Of a DNA stretch of 64,000 nucleotides, positions 24,622 through 33,007 are shown one piece after another. This DNA is from Oscillospiraceae bacterium (GTDB lineage: Bacteria > Bacillota > Clostridia > Oscillospirales > CAG-272). Numbering within the stretch: position 1 is the stretch's first letter; each line of letters starts with the position of its first letter. The position numbers and the translations under genes are program-made. The stretch covers positions 1-64,000 of the forward strand of contig SVTR01000016.1 in the NCBI GenBank assembly GCA_015063685.1, written 5' to 3'. Under the pieces are notes generated by a model. That model saw nothing but the letters and a program-made list of their open reading frames with translations, made no database searches and had not been told where the DNA came from.

Positions 24622-27009
24622 ATGCTGTTACCTATCAGTTGGTTAAATGAATACGTAAACGTCTCTGACATCCCCACCGAGGTTTTGCAGAAGAGTCTGT
24701 TCTCCTGCGGCTTTGAGGTTGAGGAGGTCGTGAATTTCGGCGGCGAGATTTCTCGCTGTGTGGTGGGTAAGATCCTCACCCTGGTTCCCCATGAAAACTC
24801 CGATCACCTTCAGATCGTCACCCTGGACGTGGGTGAGTACGGCTCCGAGCTGCAAATCGTCACGGGTGCCCACAACATTGCCGTGGGTGACTACGTCCCC
24901 GTGGCTCTGGACGGCTCCACCCTCCACGGCGGCGTGAAGATCAAAAACGGTATGCTCCGCGGCGTCCCCTCCTACGGTATGCTTTGCTCCGGCGAGGAGC
25001 TGGGCATCGACGACGATTGGTACGAGGGCGCATCCGTCCACGGCATCCTGATTCTTCACGAGCCCGTGGCTCCCGGCACCGACATCAAGGACGTGCTGGA
25101 TATGAACCAGGAGATCTACGACGTGACCATCACCGCCAACCGCCCCGACTGTCAGTCCGTGTACGGCCTGGCTCGCGAGGTGGCCGCCTACTTCAAGCGT
25201 GACTTGAAGCCCCTCGATCTTGATTACACCGTCTCCGTCCAGCGCGACGAGAGCATCCACGTCTCCGTTGAGGACGCTGACCTTTGCCCCCGCTATATCG
25301 CCCACGACGTGAAGGACGTGGTGGTGTGCAAATCCCCCGAGCTGATCCGCCGCCGCCTGAAGATGTGCGGTCACAACGCCATCAACAGCATCGTGGACAT
25401 CACCAACTATATCCTGGTGGAGCTGGGTCAGCCCATGCATGCCTTTGACTGCGATCACGTGACCGATAATACCATCATCGTCCGCCGTGCAAAGGCAGGC
25501 GAGACCATCCAGACCCTGGACGAGAAGGTATTTGAGCTGACCACCGACAACCTGCTCATCTGCGACGCCAAGGAGCCCGTGTGCATCGCCGGTGTCATGG
25601 GCGGTCTCAACAGCGGTATCCGCGAGACCACCACCGACATCATCTTCGAGGCTGCCAAGTTCGCCCGTGACAGCGTGAGAAAGACCTCCCGCGCTCTGGG
25701 TCAGAGCAGCGCTTCCTCTGCCAAGTTCTCCAAGGGTGTGGACGCCTACACCACCGAGCTGGCCATGAACAGAGCCCTGCATCTTATCTGTCAGTACGGC
25801 TACGGTAAGGTGGGTTGCACCCGCTTTGACATCGGCGGCGCCCCCGCAGCCAACACCCCCGTGACCACCACCTACACCGCTATCAACCGTGTGCTGGGCA
25901 TTGAGGTGCCCACAGAGGAAATCAACGGCATTCTGTCCCGTCTCAACTTCGAGCTGACCGTGGACGGCGATCAGATCTCCGCCACCGCCCCCGCTTACCG
26001 CGAGGACGTGGAATCCTACCCCGACCTCTCCGAGGAGGTCATCCGTATGTACGGCTATGACCACATCACCCCCAAGCTCATGGAGAACGCCCACGTCACC
26101 AGCGGCGGCTACACCTTTGAGCAAAAGATCTTCAACAAGGTGCAGGACACCCTGGCCGAGGCAGGTTGCTTTGAGACCATCAGCTACGCCTTCTATTCCC
26201 GCGCAGAGCTAGATCTGCTCCGTATGCCTGCCGATGCTTTGGAGAACGATATCGTTTCCATTATGAACCCCCTCAGCGATAACTACGCCATTATGCGCAC
26301 CACCCTGGTGCCCACCCTCTGCCAAGTCATGGCTCGCAACGCCAAGCGAGGCAACGAATGCGGCCGTTTCTTCGAGATCGCCCGCAGATTCACCAAGGGT
26401 CAAGGTGACCGTCCCGTGGAGGAAATGATGGTTTGCGTGGGTGCCTTTGGTGATAACGAAACCTTCTTCACCGTCAAGGGCATCACCGAAAAGCTGGCCG
26501 ATGCCTTCAAGCTTCATTTTGAGTATCGCAAGGCTCAAAAACCCTTCCTGCATCCCGGTATGACCGCCGAGATCCTTCTGAACGGTCAGGTCATCGGTTA
26601 TATGGGCAAGCTTTCCTACGAAGTGACCGACGACTTTGAGATCGGTAAGTCTGCCTTCGTTTGTGAGCTGGAGTTCGCACCCCTGGCCGCCGCCGTGGAG
26701 AGCCACGTCAAGTACAAGGCCATCCCCAAGTTCCCTGAGGTCGACCGTGACTATGCCTTCGTTGCCCGTGAGGAGATCACCAACGGCGAGATCGTCCGTG
26801 CCGTCAAGGCCGCTTGTCCTGCTGTCACCAAGGTCAAGATATTTGACGTTTACCGCGGCAAGAACCTGCCCGAGGGTCACAAGAGCGTGGCCTACAAGGT
26901 CACCTTCACCCCCGGTGATAAGGCGCTGGATCAGGAGCAGCTGGATGCCTACACTGCCAAGATCCTCAAGAGACTTGAGAGAATGTACGATATCACCATT
27001 CGTTCCTGA
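24622..27009 (+). CDS. pheT: Phenylalanyl-tRNA synthetase beta subunit
   Basis: A 795-aa full-length beta subunit. In order: the N-terminal PheT fold and EMAP/tRNA-binding OB domain (about 40-150; LTLVPHENSDHLQIVTLDVG), B3/4 editing domain (about 210-385; NAINSIVDITNYILVELGQP, MHAFD), B5 domain (400-475; VLGIEVPTEEINGILSRLNF), the catalytic-like core (480-690), and the C-terminal ferredoxin-fold anticodon-binding domain (705-795; PKFPEVDRDYAFV). GAGGTG precedes the start. It shares the T-box transcript with pheS and ends in a terminator 6 bases later. Codon use is as biased as in pheS, and long antisense frames over both genes are a by-product of that. Confidence 0.97.
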   Translation: MLLPISWLNEYVNVSDIPTEVLQKSLFSCGFEVEEVVNFGGEISRCVVGKILTLVPHENSDHLQIVTLDVGEYGSELQIVTGAHNIAVGDYVPVALDGSTLHGGVKIKNGMLRGVPSYGMLCSGEELGIDDDWYEGASVHGILILHEPVAPGTDIKDVLDMNQEIYDVTITANRPDCQSVYGLAREVAAYFKRDLKPLDLDYTVSVQRDESIHVSVEDADLCPRYIAHDVKDVVVCKSPELIRRRLKMCGHNAINSIVDITNYILVELGQPMHAFDCDHVTDNTIIVRRAKAGETIQTLDEKVFELTTDNLLICDAKEPVCIAGVMGGLNSGIRETTTDIIFEAAKFARDSVRKTSRALGQSSASSAKFSKGVDAYTTELAMNRALHLICQYGYGKVGCTRFDIGGAPAANTPVTTTYTAINRVLGIEVPTEEINGILSRLNFELTVDGDQISATAPAYREDVESYPDLSEEVIRMYGYDHITPKLMENAHVTSGGYTFEQKIFNKVQDTLAEAGCFETISYAFYSRAELDLLRMPADALENDIVSIMNPLSDNYAIMRTTLVPTLCQVMARNAKRGNECGRFFEIARRFTKGQGDRPVEEMMVCVGAFGDNETFFTVKGITEKLADAFKLHFEYRKAQKPFLHPGMTAEILLNGQVIGYMGKLSYEVTDDFEIGKSAFVCELEFAPLAAAVESHVKYKAIPKFPEVDRDYAFVAREEITNGEIVRAVKAACPAVTKVKIFDVYRGKNLPEGHKSVAYKVTFTPGDKALDQEQLDAYTAKILKRLERMYDITIRS

Positions 27010-27014
27010 TATGG

Positions 27015-27055
27015 AAAATCCCCTTGCTCATTTGTGAGCGAGGGGATTTTTGACG
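27015..27055 (+). terminator. Intrinsic terminator of pheST
   Basis: Arms AAAATCCCCTTGCTCA and TGAGCGAGGGGATTTT (one mismatch) followed by a T; six bases after the pheT stop. Confidence 0.85.
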
Positions 27056-27113
27056 CTTGGGCAAGTATAGCCGTGAAATACGGAGGCATCCTAAACAAAA
27101 AAAGGAGATGCTT

Positions 27114-28088
27114 ATGTGTACCAGCTTGTCTGTGAAAATCCACCGAGAGGAAAAGGACTACCTGCTTTTCGGGCGCAATATGGATATCGAAGCCCATTTC
27201 GGGGAACAGGTGGTGATCACACCCCGCGCATATCCCTTCCGTTTTCGGTGCCTTCCCGTGATGGAGACCCATTTTGCTATGATCGGTACAGCCTTTGTAA
27301 AAGACGGATATCCCCTGTATGCCGACGCCATGAACCAAAAAGGCCTGTGTATAGCGGGGCTCCATTTTCCGGGAAACGCCGTATATGCGCCGCCTTGCGG
27401 ATTTGCTGAGGAATCCCACCGTCTGGCCCCCTTTGAGCTGATCCCCTATCTGCTGGGCACCTGTGCTACCGTCGCGGAGGTGCGGACGGCTCTTAGGGAG
27501 ATCATCCTGTCGGATATTCACTTTTCCCACGAGCTGCTCAATACCCCCTTGCATTGGCATGTTGCCGCTTCTGACGGAGGACTGATCCTGGAATCCACCG
27601 CAGAAGGGCTGAGGATGTACGACGATCTTTGCGGTGTGCTGACCAACAATCCCCCCTATCCCTTTCACGTGGCCAACCTCCACCGCTATGAGGGTCTTAA
27701 CTCAAAAATCCCCCTGAGGCGCGGCGAGGAGCCTACACCTGAGGGGGATACCTATGACCTTGGTCTCGGCATGGTGGGTTTACCGGGAGATTACACTTCC
27801 CCCGCGAGGTTCGTCCGTTGCGCCACACTCCGACGCCTCATGGATTGGTCTGTATCGGGCGAGGCGGCGGTGTCCCGCTTTTTTGCTGCTTTGCGCGCCG
27901 TGGCACCGCCTGTGGGTTGTGTTAAAACATCCGAAGGCGATATCCATGCCACCCGATATGCCTGTTGCATGGATACGGAGGCGCTGACCTACCATGTATT
28001 CGCGGAGGGGAAGCTTGTGCCGTTGTCAGTGACGCTGACGAAGGAAAGCTGCACGGGGGACAGACTGTTGATGGAGAAGAGTTATTGA
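27114..28088 (+). CDS. bsh: Bile salt hydrolase / choloylglycine hydrolase family
   Basis: A 324-aa N-terminal-nucleophile hydrolase. Removal of Met1 exposes Cys2 (MCTSLSV). Catalytic-site residues of the family are all present: Arg21 and Asp24 (FGRNMD), Asn74 (AMNQKGL), Asn178 (LTNNPPYP) and Arg232 in GLPGDYTSPARFVR, the last being the classic BSH block. Predicted reaction: cleavage of the glycine or taurine amide of conjugated bile acids in the cytoplasm; related enzymes cleave penicillin V or N-acyl homoserine lactones, so substrate must be tested. The start at 27114 is set by AAAGGAG and by the need for Cys2. It is a single gene; MITE copy 2 lies 17 bases after its stop. It strongly suggests life in a gut. 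Confidence 0.88.
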   Translation: MCTSLSVKIHREEKDYLLFGRNMDIEAHFGEQVVITPRAYPFRFRCLPVMETHFAMIGTAFVKDGYPLYADAMNQKGLCIAGLHFPGNAVYAPPCGFAEESHRLAPFELIPYLLGTCATVAEVRTALREIILSDIHFSHELLNTPLHWHVAASDGGLILESTAEGLRMYDDLCGVLTNNPPYPFHVANLHRYEGLNSKIPLRRGEEPTPEGDTYDLGLGMVGLPGDYTSPARFVRCATLRRLMDWSVSGEAAVSRFFAALRAVAPPVGCVKTSEGDIHATRYACCMDTEALTYHVFAEGKLVPLSVTLTKESCTGDRLLMEKSY

Positions 28089-28105
28089 AGGTATAAGATA
28101 CTTCA

Positions 28106-28279
28106 GGGAATCTCTAAATACTCAGTGTGCGGCGAGATGCGAGGGATTTTTTCGTCAGACTAAAGGTCACCTCTAAACAAAAATCTGCGCGCATAGTCGT
28201 CCCTATGCGAAAGAATTTTGTGACGTATGACGGAAAAAGCACCGTCATATCGGCGTGCGATGAGTTTTTAGAGATGCCC
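28106..28279. mobile_element. MITE-like element, copy 2, 174 bp, 4-bp target duplication TTCA
   Basis: Ends are GGGAATCTCTAAA (one change from the consensus GGGCATCTCTAAA) and TTTAGAGATGCCC. TTCA flanks it at 28102-28105 and 28280-28283. Compared with copy 3 it has a 13-bp internal insertion (GGTCACCTCTAAA) at about 28164. The right-hand duplication includes the TGA stop codon of pnuC (read on the minus strand), so the element landed directly behind the gene. Same orientation as copy 3. Confidence 0.9.
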
Positions 28280-28280
28280 T

Positions 28281-28982
28281 TCACTCGATACTGTCGGATT
28301 GCCTTTTCTGCATCCTTCTCCAGCTGATAAAACCGTAGATATCGTTGATGAAGAACACCACAAAGCACACCACCACCGACAGGTAGGACAGGCTTTGCAG
28401 GGTGGCCAGGATCCAAAGGAGGATCAGCACGAGATCATTGGCGGCATAGGCAAGGGCGAAGTAAGGACTTCTTCTGGCGGTCAGATATACGGCGGCAAAG
28501 CTGGTGGTGACGGACAGGGTGCTGGGCAGTAGGTTGGCGGTATGGCAGACCTTCAAAATGAAATAGAACATCACCGTGACCCCGGTGGTCAACACCGCCA
28601 TGAGGCAGATTTCACCGCCGCCCAAGCGATTCACGGCGACCTCGTTCCGATGGCCGCGGAATGGGTGACGGAGCCAGGAGATCAATGCGACCAGGGCCAT
28701 GGGACCCGTCATGCCCAAATAGGTGATCATCTCTCCGTAGTAGGCGCAGGTGAAGGAAATGATCCCGTACAGGATGCTGAAGATGATCATGAGGATCTGT
28801 CCTACAAAATGTCCCTTGGCGTTGAAAATGAGGGAGGTGACACCGATGAGGGAGGCGGCCAGGGTCAGATAGTTGCTTTTGTCAAACAGAAGAAAGGATA
28901 TCATAATGAGCGCCACGGAGCCTAACCAAAGGCCGTATTCCATGACGGTGAAATATCCCCATACTTTTTTACCTTGCTTCAT
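28281..28982 (-). CDS. pnuC: Nicotinamide riboside transporter, PnuC family
   Basis: A 233-aa membrane protein with 7 predicted helices. PnuC features are GHFVGQILMIIFSILYGIIS, then YLGMTGPMALVALISWLRHP and the C-terminal NDIYGFISWRRMQ. PnuC proteins let nicotinamide riboside enter by facilitated diffusion for NAD synthesis; close relatives carry thiamine (PnuT) or riboflavin, so the vitamin is inferred. ATG at 28982 follows GGAGG by 5 bases; a longer frame to 29102 is the leader and is rejected. Upstream are a terminator-shaped leader hairpin, MITE copy 3 and a consensus promoter, in that order. The stop codon lies inside the target duplication of MITE copy 2. Confidence 0.9.
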   Translation of the reverse strand: MKQGKKVWGYFTVMEYGLWLGSVALIMISFLLFDKSNYLTLAASLIGVTSLIFNAKGHFVGQILMIIFSILYGIISFTCAYYGEMITYLGMTGPMALVALISWLRHPFRGHRNEVAVNRLGGGEICLMAVLTTGVTVMFYFILKVCHTANLLPSTLSVTTSFAAVYLTARRSPYFALAYAANDLVLILLWILATLQSLSYLSVVVCFVVFFINDIYGFISWRRMQKRQSDSIE

Positions 28983-29001
28983 GTATACCTCCAAAAGAAA
29001 A

Positions 29002-29060
29002 GCATCCGTGCGGCGTATCTTCAAAGACCTAACGATACGCCGAACGAATGCTTTGCATTC
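29002..29060 (-). promoter_or_regulatory. pnuC leader with terminator and competing hairpin (candidate riboswitch/attenuator)
   Basis: Read leftwards, an 18-bp imperfect stem formed by 29034-29051 and 29002-29019 (GCATCCGTGCGGCGTATC on the plus strand) is followed by TTTTCTTTT and then at once by the RBS. An alternative hairpin GAATGC-AAA-GCATTC (29046-29060) uses the same bases 29046-29051. The two cannot form together, which is the shape of a transcriptional on/off switch. No known aptamer consensus is recognised. Confidence 0.6.
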
Positions 29061-29096
29061 ACTACCCGGTGGCAGTTTTTTTATTTGATTATCATA

Positions 29097-29257
29097 GGGC
29101 ATCTCTAAATACTCAGCGTGCGGCGAGATGCGAGGGATTTTTTCGTCAGACTAAACAAAAATCTGCGCGCATAGTTGACCCTATGCGAAAGAATTTTGTG
29201 ACGTATGACGGAAAAAGCACCGTCATATCGGCGTGCGATGAGTTTTTAGAGATGCCC
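29097..29257. mobile_element. MITE-like element, copy 3, 161 bp, 4-bp target duplication CATA
   Basis: Ends GGGCATCTCTAAA and TTTAGAGATGCCC; CATA flanks at 29093-29096 and 29258-29261. It lies 7 bases downstream of the -10 box of the pnuC promoter, so it occupies the expected transcription start and becomes part of the pnuC 5' leader. Same orientation as copy 2; together they bracket pnuC as direct repeats. Confidence 0.92.
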
Positions 29258-29264
29258 CATAGTT

Positions 29265-29293
29265 ATTATACCACAGACAAGACGTAATGTCAA
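29265..29293 (-). promoter_or_regulatory. pnuC promoter, separated from its gene by MITE copy 3
   Basis: Leftward consensus TTGACA (29288-29293), 17-base spacer, consensus TATAAT (29265-29270). It points at pnuC; the expected start site (about 29257-29259) is the element's insertion point. Confidence 0.85.
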
Positions 29294-29312
29294 GTCTTTG
29301 CGGTTCTCCTCA

Positions 29313-32300
29313 TCACTTCACACGGAAGGTTCTGGGGGTACCGTCCTCCATGGGAATGACAAAGGCGTAGGAATAGGTACCGTCACCGTCATAGAAGACC
29401 ATATAGCCGTCGTAGCCGTTGACGGATGCCACGTCGTAGGTCACCCATGTGCCGTTGATCTTCTCCTCAATGACGGGAGTCGTCCAATGATCAAAGCCAT
29501 AGACACGGACTGCCATGTTGTTGTGGCCCCCCGAAACCGTGAATTCGGCGGTATTGTCCTCTGCCTTGATCTTGGGCATATAGGTGTCGGGGATGATCTC
29601 ACCTACGGCTACTTCTGCCTTGAAGGGATTCAGGCAGGAGTCCTCACGAACCTGCAGAACACTGGAGATATCTCCGTCTTCCGTGAGCTGAGAGCCCCAG
29701 GGCATGAGGATCATGTCGATGCTGATGGTGTCACCTGCCTTCAAGGTGACCTTTTCCAGATTCAGGGTCAGAGTGCCGTTGTTGAGACTCCCTTCGCCGA
29801 TATCACGGAAAATGAGGTGATCGGTGTACTGCTCACCGCCGATGACAATGTCCCAATCCTTGACGATCACGGCCATGTTGACGTAATCCGAGGACTTGGA
29901 GGAATAGGAGTAGGCGAAGAAGGGCGCTTCCATGCCCAGCTTGTGATAGTCGGCACGCTTGCCCCGAAGCTCGGGCTCGGTGATGACCACCTTGTTGTTC
30001 GCGTCCAGATAAGACAGGGTCTCGTAGGTGACGGCACGTCCGTCCATGGAGAAAATGGAAAAGTCATCCATGAAGTTTTCGATTTCGATATCTTCGAGGA
30101 CGGTCATGCGGATTTCATAGTAGGTGCGGTTTTCGTCGGTCTGAGGCATTTCCATGTGGCGATAATCCACCTTGATCCTGCCATCATCCGAGACGTAGGA
30201 CATGAATACGTCAGCGTACACGGGGCCGTAAGCTTCTACCAGATCGGTGGTGCTTTCGGAGTAGACCTCCTTGCCGTCAGCGGTGATGTACTCAAGGAAG
30301 TAGAGCCGTCCTGCGCTGGTGTGCTGGGGCTGACCCTCCCACAGGGGGGCGGACATGGAGCGGAAGTCGGGGAGTGTCCAACGATCCTTGCCGTAGACGT
30401 AATAGGGGGCGATACAGTTGGTCTCGGTGGCGCCCGTGGACAGGTGGTAATAAGGCGCGATGAACTGGATGGAGGACACCTGCTTCAAGGGATACTTGCC
30501 CCAGTTCTGATAAAGGTGCAGAATGGAGAAATTCAAGGTTTCGTCTGCCTTGACAGAGAGAGGGAAGTAGGCCTCACCGTAGCTCATGTCGCCCTTATCA
30601 TAGAGGGGCTCTTCGTTTTCACCCTTGAAGTTTTTACAGACCTGCACAGCCAAGGGAAGGAGCTGCTTGCTATCGTCCAGCACCACGGCGGACTCCAGGT
30701 TACCGTAGACGGTATGGCCGTAAACGTAAATAATTCTGTCGTTGTCGTTGCCCTCAATCTGAGCGTTGATGGTGAAATGCTTGTCGGGATACTTGTAGTA
30801 CGCCTGGTTGAAATCCATGCCGTTGATATCAAAGCCGTAGGCGCCGCGGAGAGGATCATACCCCAAATACTTAGCTTTGTCATCCGTCGTTGTGACCGTA
30901 ATGTTTTCTAAAGGATACTGCTCCTCGTCGTGAGCATCCAGAAGACCCGAGAAATCATGGGTGTTGTCGGTATAGACACGGTGGCCGAAGGTTAGCTTCT
31001 GCTCCGCCTTATAGGAGGTGGCGGCCTCAATTCGTTGGTCAATGACGTAAACGCCATCCTCCAAGGAGACTGTGAGACTGCCGCTCTTGTCGTGGGTAGT
31101 CATAATGTAGCCAAACACGCCTGCACGATCAATATCAAAGCCCACGCAGGTGACGCTTGCCCAGTCGATATCCTGGAGGGTATCGCGGTGCTCGCCTCTC
31201 TTGTCTACGATGAGCATACTCTTGACTCTCGAGGCATCAATTTCGGTCGTCATGCCGTAGGCGGACAAATTGGTGATTGGCTCTGTGGCCACCAGGTTGA
31301 CCACCTGGTTCAGCTTGTCGGAATAGGTATGCAGGGTGCGGTCAACTGCCAGAGGAGGCACGGGCAGATCAGCAACGTGTACAGCCTTCAGCTCGGCGAT
31401 CTCTACACGCTCCCCAACGGTAGCGCCGCAGTCAATGCGGAGCTGACGAAGCATACCCGTATAGTCTTCCTCCCCGTCAAGGCGCACGACGTAGGTGGAG
31501 AATTCTTCGCCGGGATAGACCACAAAGTCTACCATCTGAGAGCCGTCAATGCCGTTTTTGCTGCCGGCGGCAAAATAGATCTGCGCATTGGTGGCATCCT
31601 GGGTGCGCATGGTCAGAAGCAGGGCGTTGTATTTTTCTGTGGGAATATTCAGCGCGCCGGAAAGATTCAGGTAGGGGTCGCTGCCGGAAGAGACGGTATA
31701 GGAAATTCCGTTGCCATCTTTTTGGATATTCTCAATCTGATTGCCCGTTAAACGTCCAAGCCTGGGCAGGATATCGTATGCCTCTACAGACTCATCCAAC
31801 TCATAGTTCAGGCCGAAATTGGTATCCAGGATGTGTGTCTCATAATAATAAGTGCCGTAACGGTAAATGTTTGTACGCCCGTTAGCGGAAGAATCAGAGG
31901 CGTAGAAGATACTGCCGTCGTTCATGACGGTATAGATATCCATGGTGTTACGGATGTAAGGAATGCCGTTGGCGTTGACCAAAGATGAGATCAGCTTGTT
32001 GCCGCTTCCGGTGAGATCAGCATGAATGATCATATTCATATTGGTCATGGCAAAGCCCATGCGGTTGCCGTCGGTAAAGCCTGCCTGCACGCCGTCCTTT
32101 ACAGACTGAGCGTATAGGATAGAGTCACCGAAAGTTCCTTCAAGCTGAACAGCGTCGCTTTCTTCGGCGTCTTTCGTGACGGAGCAGGCGTAGTCAGGGG
32201 CAATGGAGATCATGCCCTCGGCTACGGAGAGCTCGGCGGACAGATGCTCTACCGCCGCGGTCATGCCGGCTTCGGTGTTGGCGCCCACATAAAGCTTCGT

Positions 32301-32876
32301 GCCGGACACGAGGATATGATAACCGTATGCGCCCACGTTGAAGAAATCATCAGGAAGCTCTTGGTTTCGATTGGTGTAGCCTACGACGATTTCATAAGCC
32401 CCGGCGTCTGTCAAGGTGTCGGTGGCTACGGGGAGGGTTGCGCCGGCAGAGCCGAACAAATCCGCGATGGCCTCAGCCGCTTGCGATTCCCAAGCGGCGG
32501 CGTAGTCGGGGATGATCAGGGTATAGGCTGTCTGGCCGTTTTCTGCCAGCACAAGCTGCTTTTCTTCGGGAGTTGTTTCGGCTGATGTGTCGAGCTCCTC
32601 GGTTGCTTCTGGCTCCGTAACCGCATCCGGGTCGGTGACAGGTTCGGTCTCGGCGGTGGAGGTTTTGTCCTCAGCACCATGGGTCGTCATCTCCTCGGTG
32701 GCTATGTCGGTCTGGGGCTCGGTAGCCGCCTCGGTGCTGATTCCTTCGGTGACAACGGTAGATTCAACCGTTTCAACGGGAGGTTTTTCCTCTGAGGTGC
32801 AGGCGACTGCGGCGCTGATCAGCAGGATGCCTGCCAGAAGCATCGGGAGATGTTTTTTCATATTCTTTGTACGCAT
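29313..32876 (-). CDS. Very large secreted lipoprotein, 1187 aa
   Basis: A lipoprotein with lipobox SAAVAC (Cys26), then an 80-residue Thr/Glu/Pro-rich linker (about 30-112) that should hold the body away from the membrane. Residues about 115-235 resemble the N-terminal domain that precedes many family 20 and related glycosidases (YEIVVGYTNRNQELPDDFF; YVGANTEAGMTAAVEHL). The remaining 950 residues are beta-rich with many Asp/Tyr/Gly turns and no catalytic motif I recognise. A role in binding or degrading glycans at the cell surface is plausible but not shown. AGAGG precedes the ATG; promoter at 32915-32943. It stands alone upstream of pnuC. Confidence 0.75.
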   Translation of the reverse strand: MRTKNMKKHLPMLLAGILLISAAVACTSEEKPPVETVESTVVTEGISTEAATEPQTDIATEEMTTHGAEDKTSTAETEPVTDPDAVTEPEATEELDTSAETTPEEKQLVLAENGQTAYTLIIPDYAAAWESQAAEAIADLFGSAGATLPVATDTLTDAGAYEIVVGYTNRNQELPDDFFNVGAYGYHILVSGTKLYVGANTEAGMTAAVEHLSAELSVAEGMISIAPDYACSVTKDAEESDAVQLEGTFGDSILYAQSVKDGVQAGFTDGNRMGFAMTNMNMIIHADLTGSGNKLISSLVNANGIPYIRNTMDIYTVMNDGSIFYASDSSANGRTNIYRYGTYYYETHILDTNFGLNYELDESVEAYDILPRLGRLTGNQIENIQKDGNGISYTVSSGSDPYLNLSGALNIPTEKYNALLLTMRTQDATNAQIYFAAGSKNGIDGSQMVDFVVYPGEEFSTYVVRLDGEEDYTGMLRQLRIDCGATVGERVEIAELKAVHVADLPVPPLAVDRTLHTYSDKLNQVVNLVATEPITNLSAYGMTTEIDASRVKSMLIVDKRGEHRDTLQDIDWASVTCVGFDIDRAGVFGYIMTTHDKSGSLTVSLEDGVYVIDQRIEAATSYKAEQKLTFGHRVYTDNTHDFSGLLDAHDEEQYPLENITVTTTDDKAKYLGYDPLRGAYGFDINGMDFNQAYYKYPDKHFTINAQIEGNDNDRIIYVYGHTVYGNLESAVVLDDSKQLLPLAVQVCKNFKGENEEPLYDKGDMSYGEAYFPLSVKADETLNFSILHLYQNWGKYPLKQVSSIQFIAPYYHLSTGATETNCIAPYYVYGKDRWTLPDFRSMSAPLWEGQPQHTSAGRLYFLEYITADGKEVYSESTTDLVEAYGPVYADVFMSYVSDDGRIKVDYRHMEMPQTDENRTYYEIRMTVLEDIEIENFMDDFSIFSMDGRAVTYETLSYLDANNKVVITEPELRGKRADYHKLGMEAPFFAYSYSSKSSDYVNMAVIVKDWDIVIGGEQYTDHLIFRDIGEGSLNNGTLTLNLEKVTLKAGDTISIDMILMPWGSQLTEDGDISSVLQVREDSCLNPFKAEVAVGEIIPDTYMPKIKAEDNTAEFTVSGGHNNMAVRVYGFDHWTTPVIEEKINGTWVTYDVASVNGYDGYMVFYDGDGTYSYAFVIPMEDGTPRTFRVK

Positions 32877-32914
32877 ATTATTATTCCTCTCAGGCGCAAG
32901 TAGCGCTTTTTTTC

Positions 32915-32943
32915 ATTATACCATGATTTTGCGGCTTTTACAA
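32915..32943 (-). promoter_or_regulatory. Promoter of the 1187-aa lipoprotein gene
   Basis: Leftward TTGTAA (32938-32943), 17-base spacer, TATAAT (32915-32920), about 40 bases upstream of the start. Confidence 0.65.
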
Positions 32944-32963
32944 GAGGGTTTGGGGGATTTGCG

Positions 32964-33002
32964 AAAAAAAGACCGGATCACGGGTGTGATTCGGTCTTTT
33001 TT
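32964..33002 (-). terminator. Terminator of the ABC exporter operon
   Basis: Arms AAAAAAGACCGAATCAC / GTGATCCGGTCTTTTTT (read on the minus strand; one mismatch) directly after the exporter stop. Confidence 0.8.
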
Positions 33003-33007
33003 ATGTA

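Noticed and set aside
23670..26124. Long minus-strand frames of 369 and 493 codons opposite pheS and pheT
   Set aside because: They mirror the strongly C-ending codons of pheST and read as low-complexity Gly/Val/His/Asp protein without RBS.
28127..29287. Short frames inside the mobile elements reading NFVTYDGKSTVISACDEF
   Set aside because: Recurring peptide comes from the repeated element itself; the frame shifts between copies and has no RBS.
29298..30911. 537-codon plus-strand frame opposite the 1187-aa lipoprotein
   Set aside because: No RBS, no motif; the minus-strand protein has a signal peptide and promoter.
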